Both the position numbers and the translations under genes were made by a program. Of a DNA stretch of 64,000 nt, positions 35,214-46,500 are shown one piece after another. The stretch is from Paraktedonobacter carboxidivorans (GTDB lineage: Bacteria; Chloroflexota; Ktedonobacteria; Ktedonobacterales; Ktedonobacteraceae), in assembly GCA_041156125.1 (NCBI GenBank), contig JBEVTI010000025.1:1-64000 (forward strand), read 5' to 3'. A model generated the notes under the pieces. That model was given only the letters and a program-made list of their open reading frames with translations, ran no database searches and was not told the DNA's origin. Within the stretch, counting starts at the first letter, position 1, and each line of letters starts with the position of its first letter.

Positions 35214-35549
35214 ATGAATGATTTGATTGCGCAGCTTTCTACCGGAAACCATCAGCTGGTAATGGGGGGAATTCTGCCCTCACAGACAGAATTAAAACAG
35301 CGGATTGAGGAGCCAGGCTATGTCTTTCTCACCTTTACCGAAACCCGCGGGCAAACCAATCTAGGGATACGGCTTGATAAAAGCGCGACTGATGTGAGCA
35401 AGGCCGATTTCGCAAATGGGACGGGAAGTGTACATCTTGAAGGAACGCTGACGCTCGATTATATGCACGTGCGCTGTCTGGCTGATCTCGATCTGGCGAC
35501 GCTCCAGGGAACCGGACACCTGGAGGTGCTGGCGAACGTTCATCCTTGA
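35214..35549 (+). CDS. Small unknown protein between mbtH and the NRPS
   Basis: A 111-residue soluble protein, with CAAGGAG a few bases before the ATG and a 17-base gap from mbtH, so it is in the operon. Predicted strands dominate (YVFLTFTETRGQ, GSVHLEGTLTLDYMHVRCLADLDLATLQG), suggesting a small beta-barrel or sandwich. One Cys and no catalytic motif are seen. I do not recognise the family. It may be a cyclase-like or binding accessory of the pathway; that is a guess. Confidence 0.6.
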   Translation: MNDLIAQLSTGNHQLVMGGILPSQTELKQRIEEPGYVFLTFTETRGQTNLGIRLDKSATDVSKADFANGTGSVHLEGTLTLDYMHVRCLADLDLATLQGTGHLEVLANVHP

Positions 35550-35589
35550 TGCAGATGTGCTGAGTAAAGACACGGGTTTGGAGCAAGAA

Positions 35590-38500
35590 ATGACAGATCT
35601 TTCCCTCTCCATCTTTGAGGAAATAAGACAACTTCCAGACGACCAGGCCGCACAGCCGGTCGCCTGGCAAGAGCTGTGCGTCCCTGAATTGTTCAGCAAG
35701 CAAGCAATAGCCAGCCCGGACGCAATTGCGCTGGTGTACCAGGACGACCATCTGACGTTTGCTGAAGTCGAACGCCGGAGTAACCGGCTGGCACACCTGT
35801 TTCAGACAGCAGGCATCGGCCTGGAATGCCTGGTAGGTGTGGCCCTGGAGCGTTCGCCTGATTTGCTCCTGGTGTTGCTGGGGATTATGAAAGCCGGAGG
35901 AGCTTATGTACCTCTGGACCCCACATATCCTGCCGCACGACTGGCGTATATGGTAGAGGACAGCAGAATACAGTTGGTTGTCACACGGGAAGAGTTGCGC
36001 GGCCTTTTTCCAACTGAGCTGCCGGCGATCTTGCTGGATCAACTCCATGTCTCAATGGAAGGGACGAGCAGTTCTTTGCTCTCCCCTGAGGTGAGGGCAG
36101 AGAATCTGGCTTACGTCATTTACACTTCAGGATCAACGGGTCGCCCCAAGGGCGTGCAGGTCATCCACCGAGGATTGCGCAACCTTGTTCGAGCTCAGGG
36201 GCACGCTTTTGCTGTGCGCCCGGATCAGCGCGTTTTGCAATTCGCTTCAATCAATTTCGATGCCTCAGTTTCCGAAGTCTTTGTCTCCTGGCTGGCTGGC
36301 GCGACTCTCTGTCTGGGCACGCGTGAACAACTGCTGCCTGGTCCGCCTCTAAGCAAATTTCTACGTGAGCAGGGCATCAACATGGTTACGTTGCCCCCAT
36401 CCGCGCTGGCGCTACTCAACACCGAGGATGTGCCTGCGCTTGAGACCTTGATTGTGGCTGGCGAGGCATGTCCGATCGCAATAGCCCGCCGCTGGGCCAG
36501 GCAGTGCCGTGTGCTCAATGCCTATGGGCCAACTGAGTATACGGTCTGCGCGACTACTGGCCTGTTTGAGGTGGCAAGCCCACTACTCACTATCGGATAT
36601 CCACTGGCGAATACGCGTTGCCTGGTGCTGGATGACTTGCTGCGCGAGGTGCCAGCGGGTACCGCAGGCGAACTCTACCTGGGAGGAGAGGGGCTAACTC
36701 GTGGCTATCTAGGACAAGCTGACCTGACCGCCGAGCGTTTTGTGCCAGACCCCAGAGGTAGCCAGGCAGGTGCGCGCCTCTATCGTACCGGAGACAAAGC
36801 GCGTGTGTTGCCTGATGGGCAGCTAGAGTTCCTTGGTCGTGTAGATCAGCAGGTCAAGATACGCGGCTATCGAGTTGAGCCGGGTGAAAGCGAGCAGGCT
36901 TTGCTGCGTCAGCCTGGTATCCAGCAGGCCGCTGTGATCCTGCGCGAGGATCAGCCAGGAAACCAGAGATTAGTAGGGTATCTAGTCGCCACGACTGGTT
37001 TCAAAGTCTGGCTACCAGGCCTGCGAACCGCACTCCAACAAGAACTCCCAGATTATATGTTACCTGTTGCGTTTGTCATGCTGGAGGCACTACCACTGCT
37101 GGAAAATGGCAAACTAAACCGCAACGCGCTTCCCATGCCCGACCAGGAGCGTCCCGAACTAAGCACGCCTTTTTTCGCGGCGCGCAGCGATGTTGAGCAC
37201 ACACTGGAAGGCATCTGGAGCTCGGTCCTGGGAGTCAGGCGCATTGGTATGAGCGACAATTTTTTTGAGCTTGGTGGACATTCCTTACGGGCTACACTGA
37301 TTCAGAACCAGATCAATGAAACCTGGAAAATAGATCTTCCACTGACCAGCCTGTTTCGCCTGCCAACTATTAGGGAACTGGCCTGTGCCATCGAAGATTC
37401 CCTGCGAGATGGGAAGCAGTTCCAAAGGGTAATTGTCAGGCCCGCGCCGCGAGGCAACACATTACCTCTCTCCTTCGCCCAGGAGCGTGTCTGGTTCCTT
37501 TACCAGCTCAAGCCTGAGAATCTGGCGTACAATGCTCAGGCTCTGATCCGCCTGCGTGGGCGCCTCCAAATTGCTGCCCTGCGCCAGGCGTTGACGGAAA
37601 TTGTACGTCGTCACGAGATTTTCCGCACGACATTTCCCACTATTGACGGACAACCTGAGCAGAGTATCCATCCGGCCTGGCAGGTGCCATTGCCAGTGTA
37701 CGATCTGCGGAACCTGCCTGCGTCCGAGCGCGAGGCTGCAGCCAGGGAGAAAACAAAAGCCGAAGGGCGCTGGCACTTTGACATTACACAGTTGCCACTG
37801 GTCCGCTGGACCCTGTGCCAACTACAGGCAGACGAATATCTGTTCTGTTATGTGGAGCATCACCTGATCCACGATGGCTGGTCGTTTACGGTCTTTTTAC
37901 GTGATTTGCGAGATCTCTATACCGCTTTCAGCGAGCAGAAGCCCTCGCCGCTACCAGAACCAGAACTCCAATTCGCCGACTTTGCATACAGACAGCGCCA
38001 TTGGTTGCATACAGACGTAGAAGCAGCGATCCGGCAACGGGAATACTGGCAAATGCGCCTGGCTGATCTGCCAGAGATGCTCCAATTGCCATATGATCAT
38101 CCTCGCCCGCCGGTACCGAGCCTGCGTGGCACAGCACTCAGAATAGCTCTGCCAGCTCCCCTGTCAACACAAATGCATGCCCTGGGCCGTCAGGAGGGCG
38201 TTACCCTCTTTATGCTTATGCTCGCGGCCTTCAAAACGCTGCTCTATCGTTATAGTGGGCAGGGTGATTTGCCCATTGGCTCAAGCGTTGCTAACCGCCA
38301 CTGGCAAGGTACAGAGCACCTCATCGGCATGGTTCTGAATAGCATTGTTCTGCGTACACAACTGGCTGGAGAACTCTCCTTCAGAGAATTGCTCCAACGC
38401 GTGCGCACTGGTACAAGCGAGGCGTATCAACACCAGGATTTGCCCTTTGACAAAGTAGTGGAGGCAGTTCACCCCAGCCGCGATCTGAGCTATAATCCTC

Positions 38501-40728
38501 TTTTTCAGGTCGCTTTCAATTTTCACGACTCGCCTCTGCCAGAGTTGAGCTTTCCAGGACTCACACTGGATATCCAGGAAGCCATTAATAATGGCTCGGC
38601 TAAGTTTGACCTCAGCCTGACTGTCATTCCACGCGTAGAGCAACAGGCCAGAGCAGATCAGGAGTGCGAACAGCGTATAACCCTGATCTGGGAATATAGC
38701 TCAGATTTGTTTGAGGAAGCCACGATTGCGCGCATGGCCGAGCATTTTCAGCACTTGCTTGAGAGCATTGTAGCCGGGCCACAACAGACCCTGGCCGCTC
38801 TGCCTATACTTACCACTGCCGCAGAGAACGAGCTCTGCGCGCTGTCAGCGGGTAAACAAGCAAGCTGGTCAGAAGCAGTGTACTACGTCCATGAAATGGT
38901 GAGCCTCCAGGCTACGCGCTTGCCCTCTGAACTGGCTGTAAGCGACGCGGAGCACGCGCTGACCTATGCTGAGGTGGAGCAGCGTAGTAATCAACTGGCC
39001 CATCTGCTGCAACAGCGGGGTATCGGAGCAGATGATCTGGTGGCGATTGCCCTGGAACGTTCCGTTGAACTGGTGATCGCACTCCTGGGTGTGCTCAAAG
39101 CGGGAGGTGCCTACGTACCTCTGGACCCGGCCTACCCTACCGAACGTCTGGCCTCTATGTTGGAAGATAGCCAGGCATCCCTGCTGATTACTCAGACTTC
39201 CCTACAAGATCGTTTCGCTGGCTTGACTTCACTCTTGTGCCTGGACCAGGAGTGGGAACAACTGGACCACAAAGCTTCGACTCCCCCGCCGTCTCCAATG
39301 CATGGAGAAAATCTAGCATATGTCATCTATACCTCTGGCTCGACTGGCAAACCCAAGGGTGTGCAGATTTCGCATCGCGCCCTGACCAATTTCCTGTTGA
39401 CGATGAGCCAGCAACCGGGTATAAGCGCTCAGGATCGCCTACTGGCAGTTACCACATTTTCCTTCGATATCGCCGGTCTGGAGATTCTCCTGCCGTTGAT
39501 TACAGGCGCACAGGTGATTCTGAGCAGTCGCGAGGTTGCCGCAGATGGAGAGCAACTGGCAGAGTTGATGCGCGAGCGCGAGATAACCATGATGCAAGCT
39601 ACACCAGCGACCTGGCAGCTCTTGCTAGCAGCCGGATGGTCGGGTAGCCCCGGTCTGAAGATCCTCTGCGGGGGTGAAGCCTTGCCCACCGATCTTGCAA
39701 GACAACTGCTGAAGCGCGGGGCAGAGGTATGGAATATGTATGGTCCAACCGAGACCACTATCTGGTCCACAATAGCTCGTCTGTCAATGGACATGACACG
39801 GATTTCCATCGGCAGACCAATAGCCAATACTCAGGCGTATATTCTCGATCGAGCCGGGCGTCTGGTACCTCCTGGTGTTGTAGGGGAACTACACCTGGGA
39901 GGCGATGGCCTGGCGCGGGGATACCGCGAGCGCCCTGACCTCACGGCTGAACGCTTCCTGCCTGATCCGTTCAGTTCACAGGCGGGAGCGAGGATGTATC
40001 AGACAGGAGATCTGGCACACTGGCTCCCCGATGGTAGCCTGGAGTGCCTGGGCCGGGTTGATCACCAGGTCAAGATACGCGGTTTCCGCATCGAACTGGG
40101 TGAAATCGAGCACGCCCTACGCAATCAGCCTGGAGTCCATGCATCTGTAGTCACTCTGTACGAGCAACCTCCTGGCTATCAGCGTCTGGTCGCATATCTG
40201 GTAAGAGCAAACAAGCAAGCTATCGACTTTGCCGAGTTGCGCGACGCGCTAAAACGTCTCTTGCCAGACTATATGCTACCTTCCGCCTTTGTCTTGCTGG
40301 ACAAACTGCCCTTACTGGCCAATGGCAAGCTCAATCGTAAGGCTCTACCCGCACCCGATCAGGAACGACCACAACAGACCACTCCCTTTGTGGCTGCACG
40401 TACAGAGATCGAACAGAAACTCGCGCGCATCTGGAGCGATGTGCTGGGGATTGCCAGCGTGGGTATCCAGGACAACTTTTTTGATCTGGGAGGTCATTCG
40501 CTGCTCATCCCCCAGGTGTATAGCCGCTTGCGCGCAGAAGGGTACACTGACCTGACCATGGTTGATCTCTTTCATTATCCTACGATCAAGCTGCTCAGCG
40601 AGCGCCTGGCGCGCAGTGAGCAGCCAGCAACAACGCAGACCAGCGCGCCAATATCCCGGGCGCGCGCAGCTATGCGCCGGGATCTACTCAACAAACAGGC
40701 TGAACTACAGCGGCGACGCAGGGCATAA
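35590..40728 (+). CDS. NRPS, A-T-C-A-T (two modules, predicted aromatic then Gly)
   Basis: I choose ATG 35590 (GGAG six bases upstream) over GTG 35557. The 1712 residues hold A1 (about 25-520), a carrier with GGHS Ser565, a condensation domain (about 615-1065) with HHxxxDG at 757-763, A2 (about 1090-1590) and a second carrier with Ser1637. Starting with A-T makes it a loading plus one extension module. Specificity residues read by alignment with GrsA are DASTIAAVC for A1, close to Phe/Tyr codes, and DILQLGMIW for A2, a Gly code known from cyanobacterial NRPSs. It ends in a short basic tail (about 1675-1712) that may dock with the PKS, whose gene starts 15 bases later. Confidence 0.92.
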   Translation: MTDLSLSIFEEIRQLPDDQAAQPVAWQELCVPELFSKQAIASPDAIALVYQDDHLTFAEVERRSNRLAHLFQTAGIGLECLVGVALERSPDLLLVLLGIMKAGGAYVPLDPTYPAARLAYMVEDSRIQLVVTREELRGLFPTELPAILLDQLHVSMEGTSSSLLSPEVRAENLAYVIYTSGSTGRPKGVQVIHRGLRNLVRAQGHAFAVRPDQRVLQFASINFDASVSEVFVSWLAGATLCLGTREQLLPGPPLSKFLREQGINMVTLPPSALALLNTEDVPALETLIVAGEACPIAIARRWARQCRVLNAYGPTEYTVCATTGLFEVASPLLTIGYPLANTRCLVLDDLLREVPAGTAGELYLGGEGLTRGYLGQADLTAERFVPDPRGSQAGARLYRTGDKARVLPDGQLEFLGRVDQQVKIRGYRVEPGESEQALLRQPGIQQAAVILREDQPGNQRLVGYLVATTGFKVWLPGLRTALQQELPDYMLPVAFVMLEALPLLENGKLNRNALPMPDQERPELSTPFFAARSDVEHTLEGIWSSVLGVRRIGMSDNFFELGGHSLRATLIQNQINETWKIDLPLTSLFRLPTIRELACAIEDSLRDGKQFQRVIVRPAPRGNTLPLSFAQERVWFLYQLKPENLAYNAQALIRLRGRLQIAALRQALTEIVRRHEIFRTTFPTIDGQPEQSIHPAWQVPLPVYDLRNLPASEREAAAREKTKAEGRWHFDITQLPLVRWTLCQLQADEYLFCYVEHHLIHDGWSFTVFLRDLRDLYTAFSEQKPSPLPEPELQFADFAYRQRHWLHTDVEAAIRQREYWQMRLADLPEMLQLPYDHPRPPVPSLRGTALRIALPAPLSTQMHALGRQEGVTLFMLMLAAFKTLLYRYSGQGDLPIGSSVANRHWQGTEHLIGMVLNSIVLRTQLAGELSFRELLQRVRTGTSEAYQHQDLPFDKVVEAVHPSRDLSYNPLFQVAFNFHDSPLPELSFPGLTLDIQEAINNGSAKFDLSLTVIPRVEQQARADQECEQRITLIWEYSSDLFEEATIARMAEHFQHLLESIVAGPQQTLAALPILTTAAENELCALSAGKQASWSEAVYYVHEMVSLQATRLPSELAVSDAEHALTYAEVEQRSNQLAHLLQQRGIGADDLVAIALERSVELVIALLGVLKAGGAYVPLDPAYPTERLASMLEDSQASLLITQTSLQDRFAGLTSLLCLDQEWEQLDHKASTPPPSPMHGENLAYVIYTSGSTGKPKGVQISHRALTNFLLTMSQQPGISAQDRLLAVTTFSFDIAGLEILLPLITGAQVILSSREVAADGEQLAELMREREITMMQATPATWQLLLAAGWSGSPGLKILCGGEALPTDLARQLLKRGAEVWNMYGPTETTIWSTIARLSMDMTRISIGRPIANTQAYILDRAGRLVPPGVVGELHLGGDGLARGYRERPDLTAERFLPDPFSSQAGARMYQTGDLAHWLPDGSLECLGRVDHQVKIRGFRIELGEIEHALRNQPGVHASVVTLYEQPPGYQRLVAYLVRANKQAIDFAELRDALKRLLPDYMLPSAFVLLDKLPLLANGKLNRKALPAPDQERPQQTTPFVAARTEIEQKLARIWSDVLGIASVGIQDNFFDLGGHSLLIPQVYSRLRAEGYTDLTMVDLFHYPTIKLLSERLARSEQPATTQTSAPISRARAAMRRDLLNKQAELQRRRRA

Positions 40729-40743
40729 AAGGAGAGGATAGAC

Positions 40744-43596
40744 ATGCAGGACGCAAACACACACAATTTTGACCTTGCTATCACGGGTATGGCCTGTCGT
40801 TTCCCCGGAGCCGATTCCCTGGAAGCATTCTGGCACAACCTTTGTCAGGGGAAGGAGACACTGGCGGCTTTTACTGAGGAGGAATTGCTGGCTGCTGGCA
40901 TTGAACCAGCTACACTGCGTCAGCCGGGCTATGTGAAAAGTCGGGGAACGCTCTCTAACGTTGAACAGTTTGACGCGGGCTTCTTTGGCTACAGTCCACG
41001 GGAGGCCGAGATTATGGACCCACAGCAGCGCGTGTTTCTGGAGTGCGCCTGGGAGGCGTTTGAAGACGCAAACTGCGACGTACAGACCTATCAGGGGCAA
41101 ATTGGCGTTTTCGCAGGCTCAGCCATGAGCAGCTATCTCTTTGCCAATCTGTATCCTGTCTATCAGTCGAGCACTCTAAGTAACCGCGCGGTGATGATGG
41201 GCAACGAGAAGGATTATCTGCCCGCGCGCGTCTCCTATAAATTGAATCTCAGCGGCCCCAGCATGAGTGTCAATACTGCGTGCTCGACCTCGCTGGTAGC
41301 GCTTCATCTGGCCTGCCAGAGCCTCTTACATGGAGAATGTGATATGGCACTGGCCGGTGGTATCTCGCTGGCGATTCCCCAGGTTCAAGGCTATGTGAGC
41401 GAAGATGATAGCCACCTCTCGCCTGATGGCCATTGTCGAGCGTTTGATGCGCAGGCTCATGGCTTTGTACCGAGCAATGGGGCTGGGGCCGTTGTTCTCA
41501 AACGGCTAGCCAACGCGCTAGCCGACCAGGATACCATTTACGCGGTCATCAAGAGCTCGGCAGTAAACAATGACGGGGCCGCGAAAATTGGTTTTACAAC
41601 ACCCAGCGTCGAAGGTCAAATGGCTGTAGTGAATGAAGCTCTGGCTATGGCGGACTGTTTAGCAGAGACAATCAGCTATGTAGAAACGCATGGCAGCGGG
41701 ACCGAACTGGGCGACTCACTGGAAATCGCCGCTCTGACCCAGGCTTTTCGTCTCAATACGTCAAAAAACCAGTTCTGTGCTATTGGCTCCGTGAAACCCA
41801 ATATTGGCCATACAGGCGCTGCCAGTGGCATAGCTAGCCTGATCAAAACTGTGCTCGCTCTTAAATATAAGCAGTTGCCGCCCTCGTTGTTTTTTGATAC
41901 CCCTAACCCCGAGATAGATTTCGCTCGTAGTCCTTTCCGGGTGAACACCCTGCTGACCCCCTGGCAAACAGGTTTAACACCGCGCCGTGCAGGCGTTCAT
42001 GCCTCTGGCAATGGTGGCACCAATGCTCATGTAATCCTGGAAGAAGCACCTCTACCTGTTGCCGCAATGAATGTGGATGAGCGCAAAGCCCATCTGCTCG
42101 TGCTATCAGCAAAAAGCGCAAGCGCTCTGGAGGCGCAGAGTCAACGTCTGGCCGCACATCTTCACGCCCATCCTGAACTGACCCTGAACGATGTCGCCTA
42201 TACCTTGCAAACTGGGCGGGCAGCCTTGAAGCATCGACTAATAGTCATCTGTGACCAGCGGGAAGAGGCTATTCAGGCTCTACGGGGAAAGCTGCCAGAG
42301 CAGGTAACCAGAGGGTTGGCCGAGAACGCAGACCCACCAGTGATATTCGTTTTTCCAGAAACCGCACCCGATCCTGGCCTGGGATACCAGCTCTACCAAT
42401 CTGAACCAGTCTACCGTAAATATATTGATGAATGCTCGCATTATATCCGCTCAACACTGGGGATTGATATTCGCGATATACTTTATAACACAACTGGCAG
42501 TCAAAGTGTCGCCACCCTGCTGAGAAAGGCTTCGCTCGCGTCACTGATTCTGGTGATGACCGAATATGCCCTGGCCAGGCTATGGATGTCATGGGACGTT
42601 AATCCACAGGCGTTCATCGGGTCTGGCACAGGTGAATATGTGGCCGCCTGCCTGGCAGGTGTGATTTCTCTGGAAGATGCTTTCAAACTGGCTTTTTTGC
42701 GCGGGCAACTCGCTGAAGAATATGGGGAAATGGCTGGAGTTAGCGACGGGCCTCGGACGCCTGCATCTTCACTGGAGAAGTACACGACATATCTCACGCC
42801 CATCTCTTTTTCACCACCACATATGCCTTTTTTTTCCAGTAGTACTGGCACCTGGATCACCTCAGCCCAGGCAACGGACCCGGCTTACTGGGCTCACCAG
42901 CTTACCCGGCCAGCCCAGACATATAGGGCATTCGCCCATCTCTTTACCAGCCAGCCAGGCAGCACCTTCCTGGAAGTGGGGCCAGCGGCCCACTCAGGGG
43001 CCGGCCAGGAAGATGGCGCAAGCAAGAGCCTTCCAGCCTCTCTGCTTCCTTCATGGTCCAGGCTCCTATCCCGATCCTCTGAACTGGCCTCGTTGCTTAT
43101 GACGGCTGGCCAGCTCTGGTGCTCAGGAGTAATGCTGAACTGGTCAGCACTAACAGAGGGAAGTCTGCCCAGACGGGTAACTCTACCCACCTATCCCTTT
43201 GAGCGCCAGCGCTACTGGTTTGATCCGCGCCAACCTGCCCTACTTGCCGCCGAAGCACCAGATCTGGCCTCCTCATCAGGGTCACCAGATCCAGTAGTAG
43301 ACCTGGCAGCACTCCAACGTTATGCGCGCCCAGATCTTGAGACACCCTATGTTGCTCCAAGGAATAAAATCGAGCAGTTCATCGCCGAACTGTACCAGGA
43401 GTTTCTGGGTCTCGACCGCGTGGGTGTCGAAGATGACTTCTTTGAATTCGGAGGAGGAGATTCACTCGTAGGTACCAGAGTCATTACACGCCTCAAACAG
43501 GCTTTCCAGGTACGCCTATCTATGCGAGACATTTTTGAAATGCCAACCGTTGCTGAGCTTGCTCAGTATATCGCCAAGGAGATTTCCCATGAATAA
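40744..43596 (+). CDS. Type I PKS module, KS - degenerate AT - ACP
   Basis: The 950-residue protein begins with a ketosynthase (about 5-430): active Cys180 in TACSTS, His near 315 in ETHGSGTE and His near 357 in NIGH, so it should condense. The acyltransferase region (about 530-790) is abnormal. It starts with VFPETAPDP rather than FPGQGxQ. GHSxGE reads GSGTGE (626-631), placing Gly628 where the Ser nucleophile belongs. The small subdomain with the catalytic His is mostly deleted between about 660 and 690. The carrier has GGDSL with Ser907. No ketoreductase, dehydratase or methyltransferase is present. It would need an extender from a trans-acting AT, or be silent for extension. An AAAGGAGAGG site precedes the ATG, and the gene overlaps the next NRPS. 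Confidence 0.9.
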   Translation: MQDANTHNFDLAITGMACRFPGADSLEAFWHNLCQGKETLAAFTEEELLAAGIEPATLRQPGYVKSRGTLSNVEQFDAGFFGYSPREAEIMDPQQRVFLECAWEAFEDANCDVQTYQGQIGVFAGSAMSSYLFANLYPVYQSSTLSNRAVMMGNEKDYLPARVSYKLNLSGPSMSVNTACSTSLVALHLACQSLLHGECDMALAGGISLAIPQVQGYVSEDDSHLSPDGHCRAFDAQAHGFVPSNGAGAVVLKRLANALADQDTIYAVIKSSAVNNDGAAKIGFTTPSVEGQMAVVNEALAMADCLAETISYVETHGSGTELGDSLEIAALTQAFRLNTSKNQFCAIGSVKPNIGHTGAASGIASLIKTVLALKYKQLPPSLFFDTPNPEIDFARSPFRVNTLLTPWQTGLTPRRAGVHASGNGGTNAHVILEEAPLPVAAMNVDERKAHLLVLSAKSASALEAQSQRLAAHLHAHPELTLNDVAYTLQTGRAALKHRLIVICDQREEAIQALRGKLPEQVTRGLAENADPPVIFVFPETAPDPGLGYQLYQSEPVYRKYIDECSHYIRSTLGIDIRDILYNTTGSQSVATLLRKASLASLILVMTEYALARLWMSWDVNPQAFIGSGTGEYVAACLAGVISLEDAFKLAFLRGQLAEEYGEMAGVSDGPRTPASSLEKYTTYLTPISFSPPHMPFFSSSTGTWITSAQATDPAYWAHQLTRPAQTYRAFAHLFTSQPGSTFLEVGPAAHSGAGQEDGASKSLPASLLPSWSRLLSRSSELASLLMTAGQLWCSGVMLNWSALTEGSLPRRVTLPTYPFERQRYWFDPRQPALLAAEAPDLASSSGSPDPVVDLAALQRYARPDLETPYVAPRNKIEQFIAELYQEFLGLDRVGVEDDFFEFGGGDSLVGTRVITRLKQAFQVRLSMRDIFEMPTVAELAQYIAKEISHE

Positions 43597-46500
43597 CTCT
43601 TCCAGCCAGAACGCGAGTCTCTCCACCACAGAACAGCCTGTTGCGGTATCACAACCGGCTGGCCAGGGTAGGTCGGAGAGTGCATACAAACCTGTTCAGC
43701 GCCAGCACCGCACAGACAATCAGGCCGCGCTCTCCTTTGCTCAACAGCGGCTCTGGTTTTTTGATCAGTTGGAACCGGGCAATGCCTCGTACTCAATGTA
43801 CCAGGGCTGGCTCTTACAAGGACAGATCCACCAGGAAGCGCTGAAATGGAGTCTGGCAGAGATTATCAGGCGTCACGAAGTTTTGCGCACTACCTTCCAG
43901 GCGGTAGACGGAGAGCCTGTCCAGATAATTGGTCCAGCTTTCACCCTGGATGTTCCCTGTATAGATTTACGCGAGTTAACTCCAGAAAAGCGCGAGTTAG
44001 AGGCTCGGCGCCTGGCTACCCGGGAGATCGAACGCCCATTTGACCTGGTTACGGGGCCGCTATTGCGTGTCTCCTTGCTCCATTTGGACGAGGAGGTGTT
44101 TATACTCCTGATAACCATGCACCACATTCTTTCTGATGGCTGGTCGTTGGATGTCTTTCAGCGCGAATTATCCACTCTTTACGAGGCTTTTTTGCGTCAG
44201 CAACCCTCTCCCTTGCCCGCTTTGTCTGTGCAATATGCTGACTACGCTGCCTGGCAACAAGCAATGCTGGCAAGTGAGGAAACCCGTGATCTCATGGCCT
44301 ACTGGAGCCAGCAACTCGCGGACCTCCAGCCGCTGGAATTACCTACGGATCGCGTGCGCCCAGCAGAACAGTCCTATCGTGGAGCGATTGAAACTCTACC
44401 TCTTTCTCCAGAGCTGACCAGAGCTCTTAAGGTGCTCGCGCGACGCGAAAAAACCAGCACCTATATGCTCCTTCTGGCCGCTTTTCAAGTACTTCTCACA
44501 CGCTATAGCGGACAATATGACATCGCCATTGGTTCGCCCATCGCTAATCGTACCCAGTTAGAGTTGGAGGATCTGATTGGCTATTTTGTAAATCCCCTGG
44601 TGATCCGCACCAATAGCGCTGGAAACCCCACCTTCCGCGCGTTTTTACAGCGAGTTCGCAATGTGTGCCTGGATGCCTATGCTCATCAGAGTTTGCCCTT
44701 TGAAAAGGTCCTGGAAGCTGTTCAACCTGAGCGCGACCTGAGTCGCTCACCTCTCTACCAGGTGGTCTTCACATTGCGTACTATCCAGCAGGGAGGCGAA
44801 TTTTTGCCGGGGCTGGCCAGCACACCTTTTTTTGGGGACTACAATGTGACGAAATTTGATCTAACGTTGCTGGTAGAGGACACGGGCGAGAATTTTCACT
44901 GTGTTGTAGATTATAGTGTTGATCTGTTTGACACAGCAACCATTCGGCAAATGCTCCGGCATTTTCGCAATCTGTTGCAGGGCATTCTCGCTGATCCTCA
45001 GCAAAAAATCGCTCAACTCCCCTTGCTCGATGCGGTTGAACGCAAACAACTGCTGATCACATGGAATAATACCGCACAGTCCTGGCCACTTGAGCAGTGT
45101 GTTCACGAACTGATCACGGCTCAGGCTGCACGCACACCTCACGCGATCGCCCTGGCCTGTGGCGATCTTGCCCTTACGTATGCTGAACTGGAACGGCGCA
45201 GTAATCAACTGGCTCATTATCTGCGCCAGCAGGGGATTGGACCAGAGAAACTGGTCGGACTGGCCCTTGAACGTTCATTGGAGATGGCCGTAGCTATACT
45301 CGGTGTGTTTAAAGCCGGGGGTGCCTATGTCCCGCTGGACCCCAATTATCCAGCCGAGCGCCTGGCCTATATGCTTCGAGATTGCCATGTTCATGTCTTG
45401 CTAAGCAAGCAGGCGCTTCTGGAACAGATGCCAGAAGAGGTCAGGCCGACGAGTATCTGCCTGGACCGAGACTGGCCAGCGATTTCACTGGCCAGTTCAG
45501 AGGCACCAGTTCAGCGTTTGAATATCCATAATCTGGCTGTGGTCATCTATACCTCTGGTTCAACAGGGCGGGCCAAGGGCGTCCAGATCGATCATCTGGG
45601 CTTGCTTAATCATCTCTTCCTCAAGAACGCTGATCTGGGGTTGCGGACCGATGATATTCTGGCTCAGACAGCTTCCCATAGCTTTGTTATATCCATCTGG
45701 CAATTTCTTTCGCCTCTTATCCGAGGTGCGCAAGTTCAGATCTTCCCTGATGAGATAACTCACGATACCGCTGAGTTGGTCAAAGAAATGAGCGCACGCC
45801 GGATTTCACTGGTGCAAATAGTTCCATCACTGCTGCATATTCTGCTGGATGAGTCAGATGAACCGGCCAGCACTGACCAGACACCGCTCTATTTGCGCGC
45901 AATGATCGCAACTGGCGAAGCTCTGCCTACCCATCTCTGCGCCACCTGGCTCCAGAGGTATCCACATATCCCTATAGTGAATTCTTTTGGCTCGACCGAA
46001 TGCTCTGATGATGTGGCCCATGTCACCTTTCCTGATCTGGCCTCAATCCCACTTAATCGGCCTTCTGCGCCTATCGGACATGCTCTGGGAAATATGAGCA
46101 TCTATGTCCTTGATGCTTTCCTGGAACCTGCACCCATAGGTGTACCGGGCGACCTCTATGTTGGTGGCCCTGGACTGAGCCGGGGATACCTGGATCGTCC
46201 AGAAATGACTGCCGAGCGGTTTATGCCCAATCCATTCAGCAATGAGCCTGGTACACGCTTGTATCGCATGGGCGACCGGGCGCGCTACCTGCCCGATGGC
46301 AATCTCGAATACCTGGGACGAGTCGATCACTTGATCAAGCTGCGCGGGTTCCGTATCGAATTGGGCGAAATCGAAAGCGTGCTACGCAATCATCCAGCAG
46401 TTCACGAAGCGCTGGCACAGGTGCGCGAAGATACTCCTGGCAACAAACGCCTGGTAACCTACCTTGTCCCCGCAGCGGGAGAGAGCCTTGAACTGCCCGC

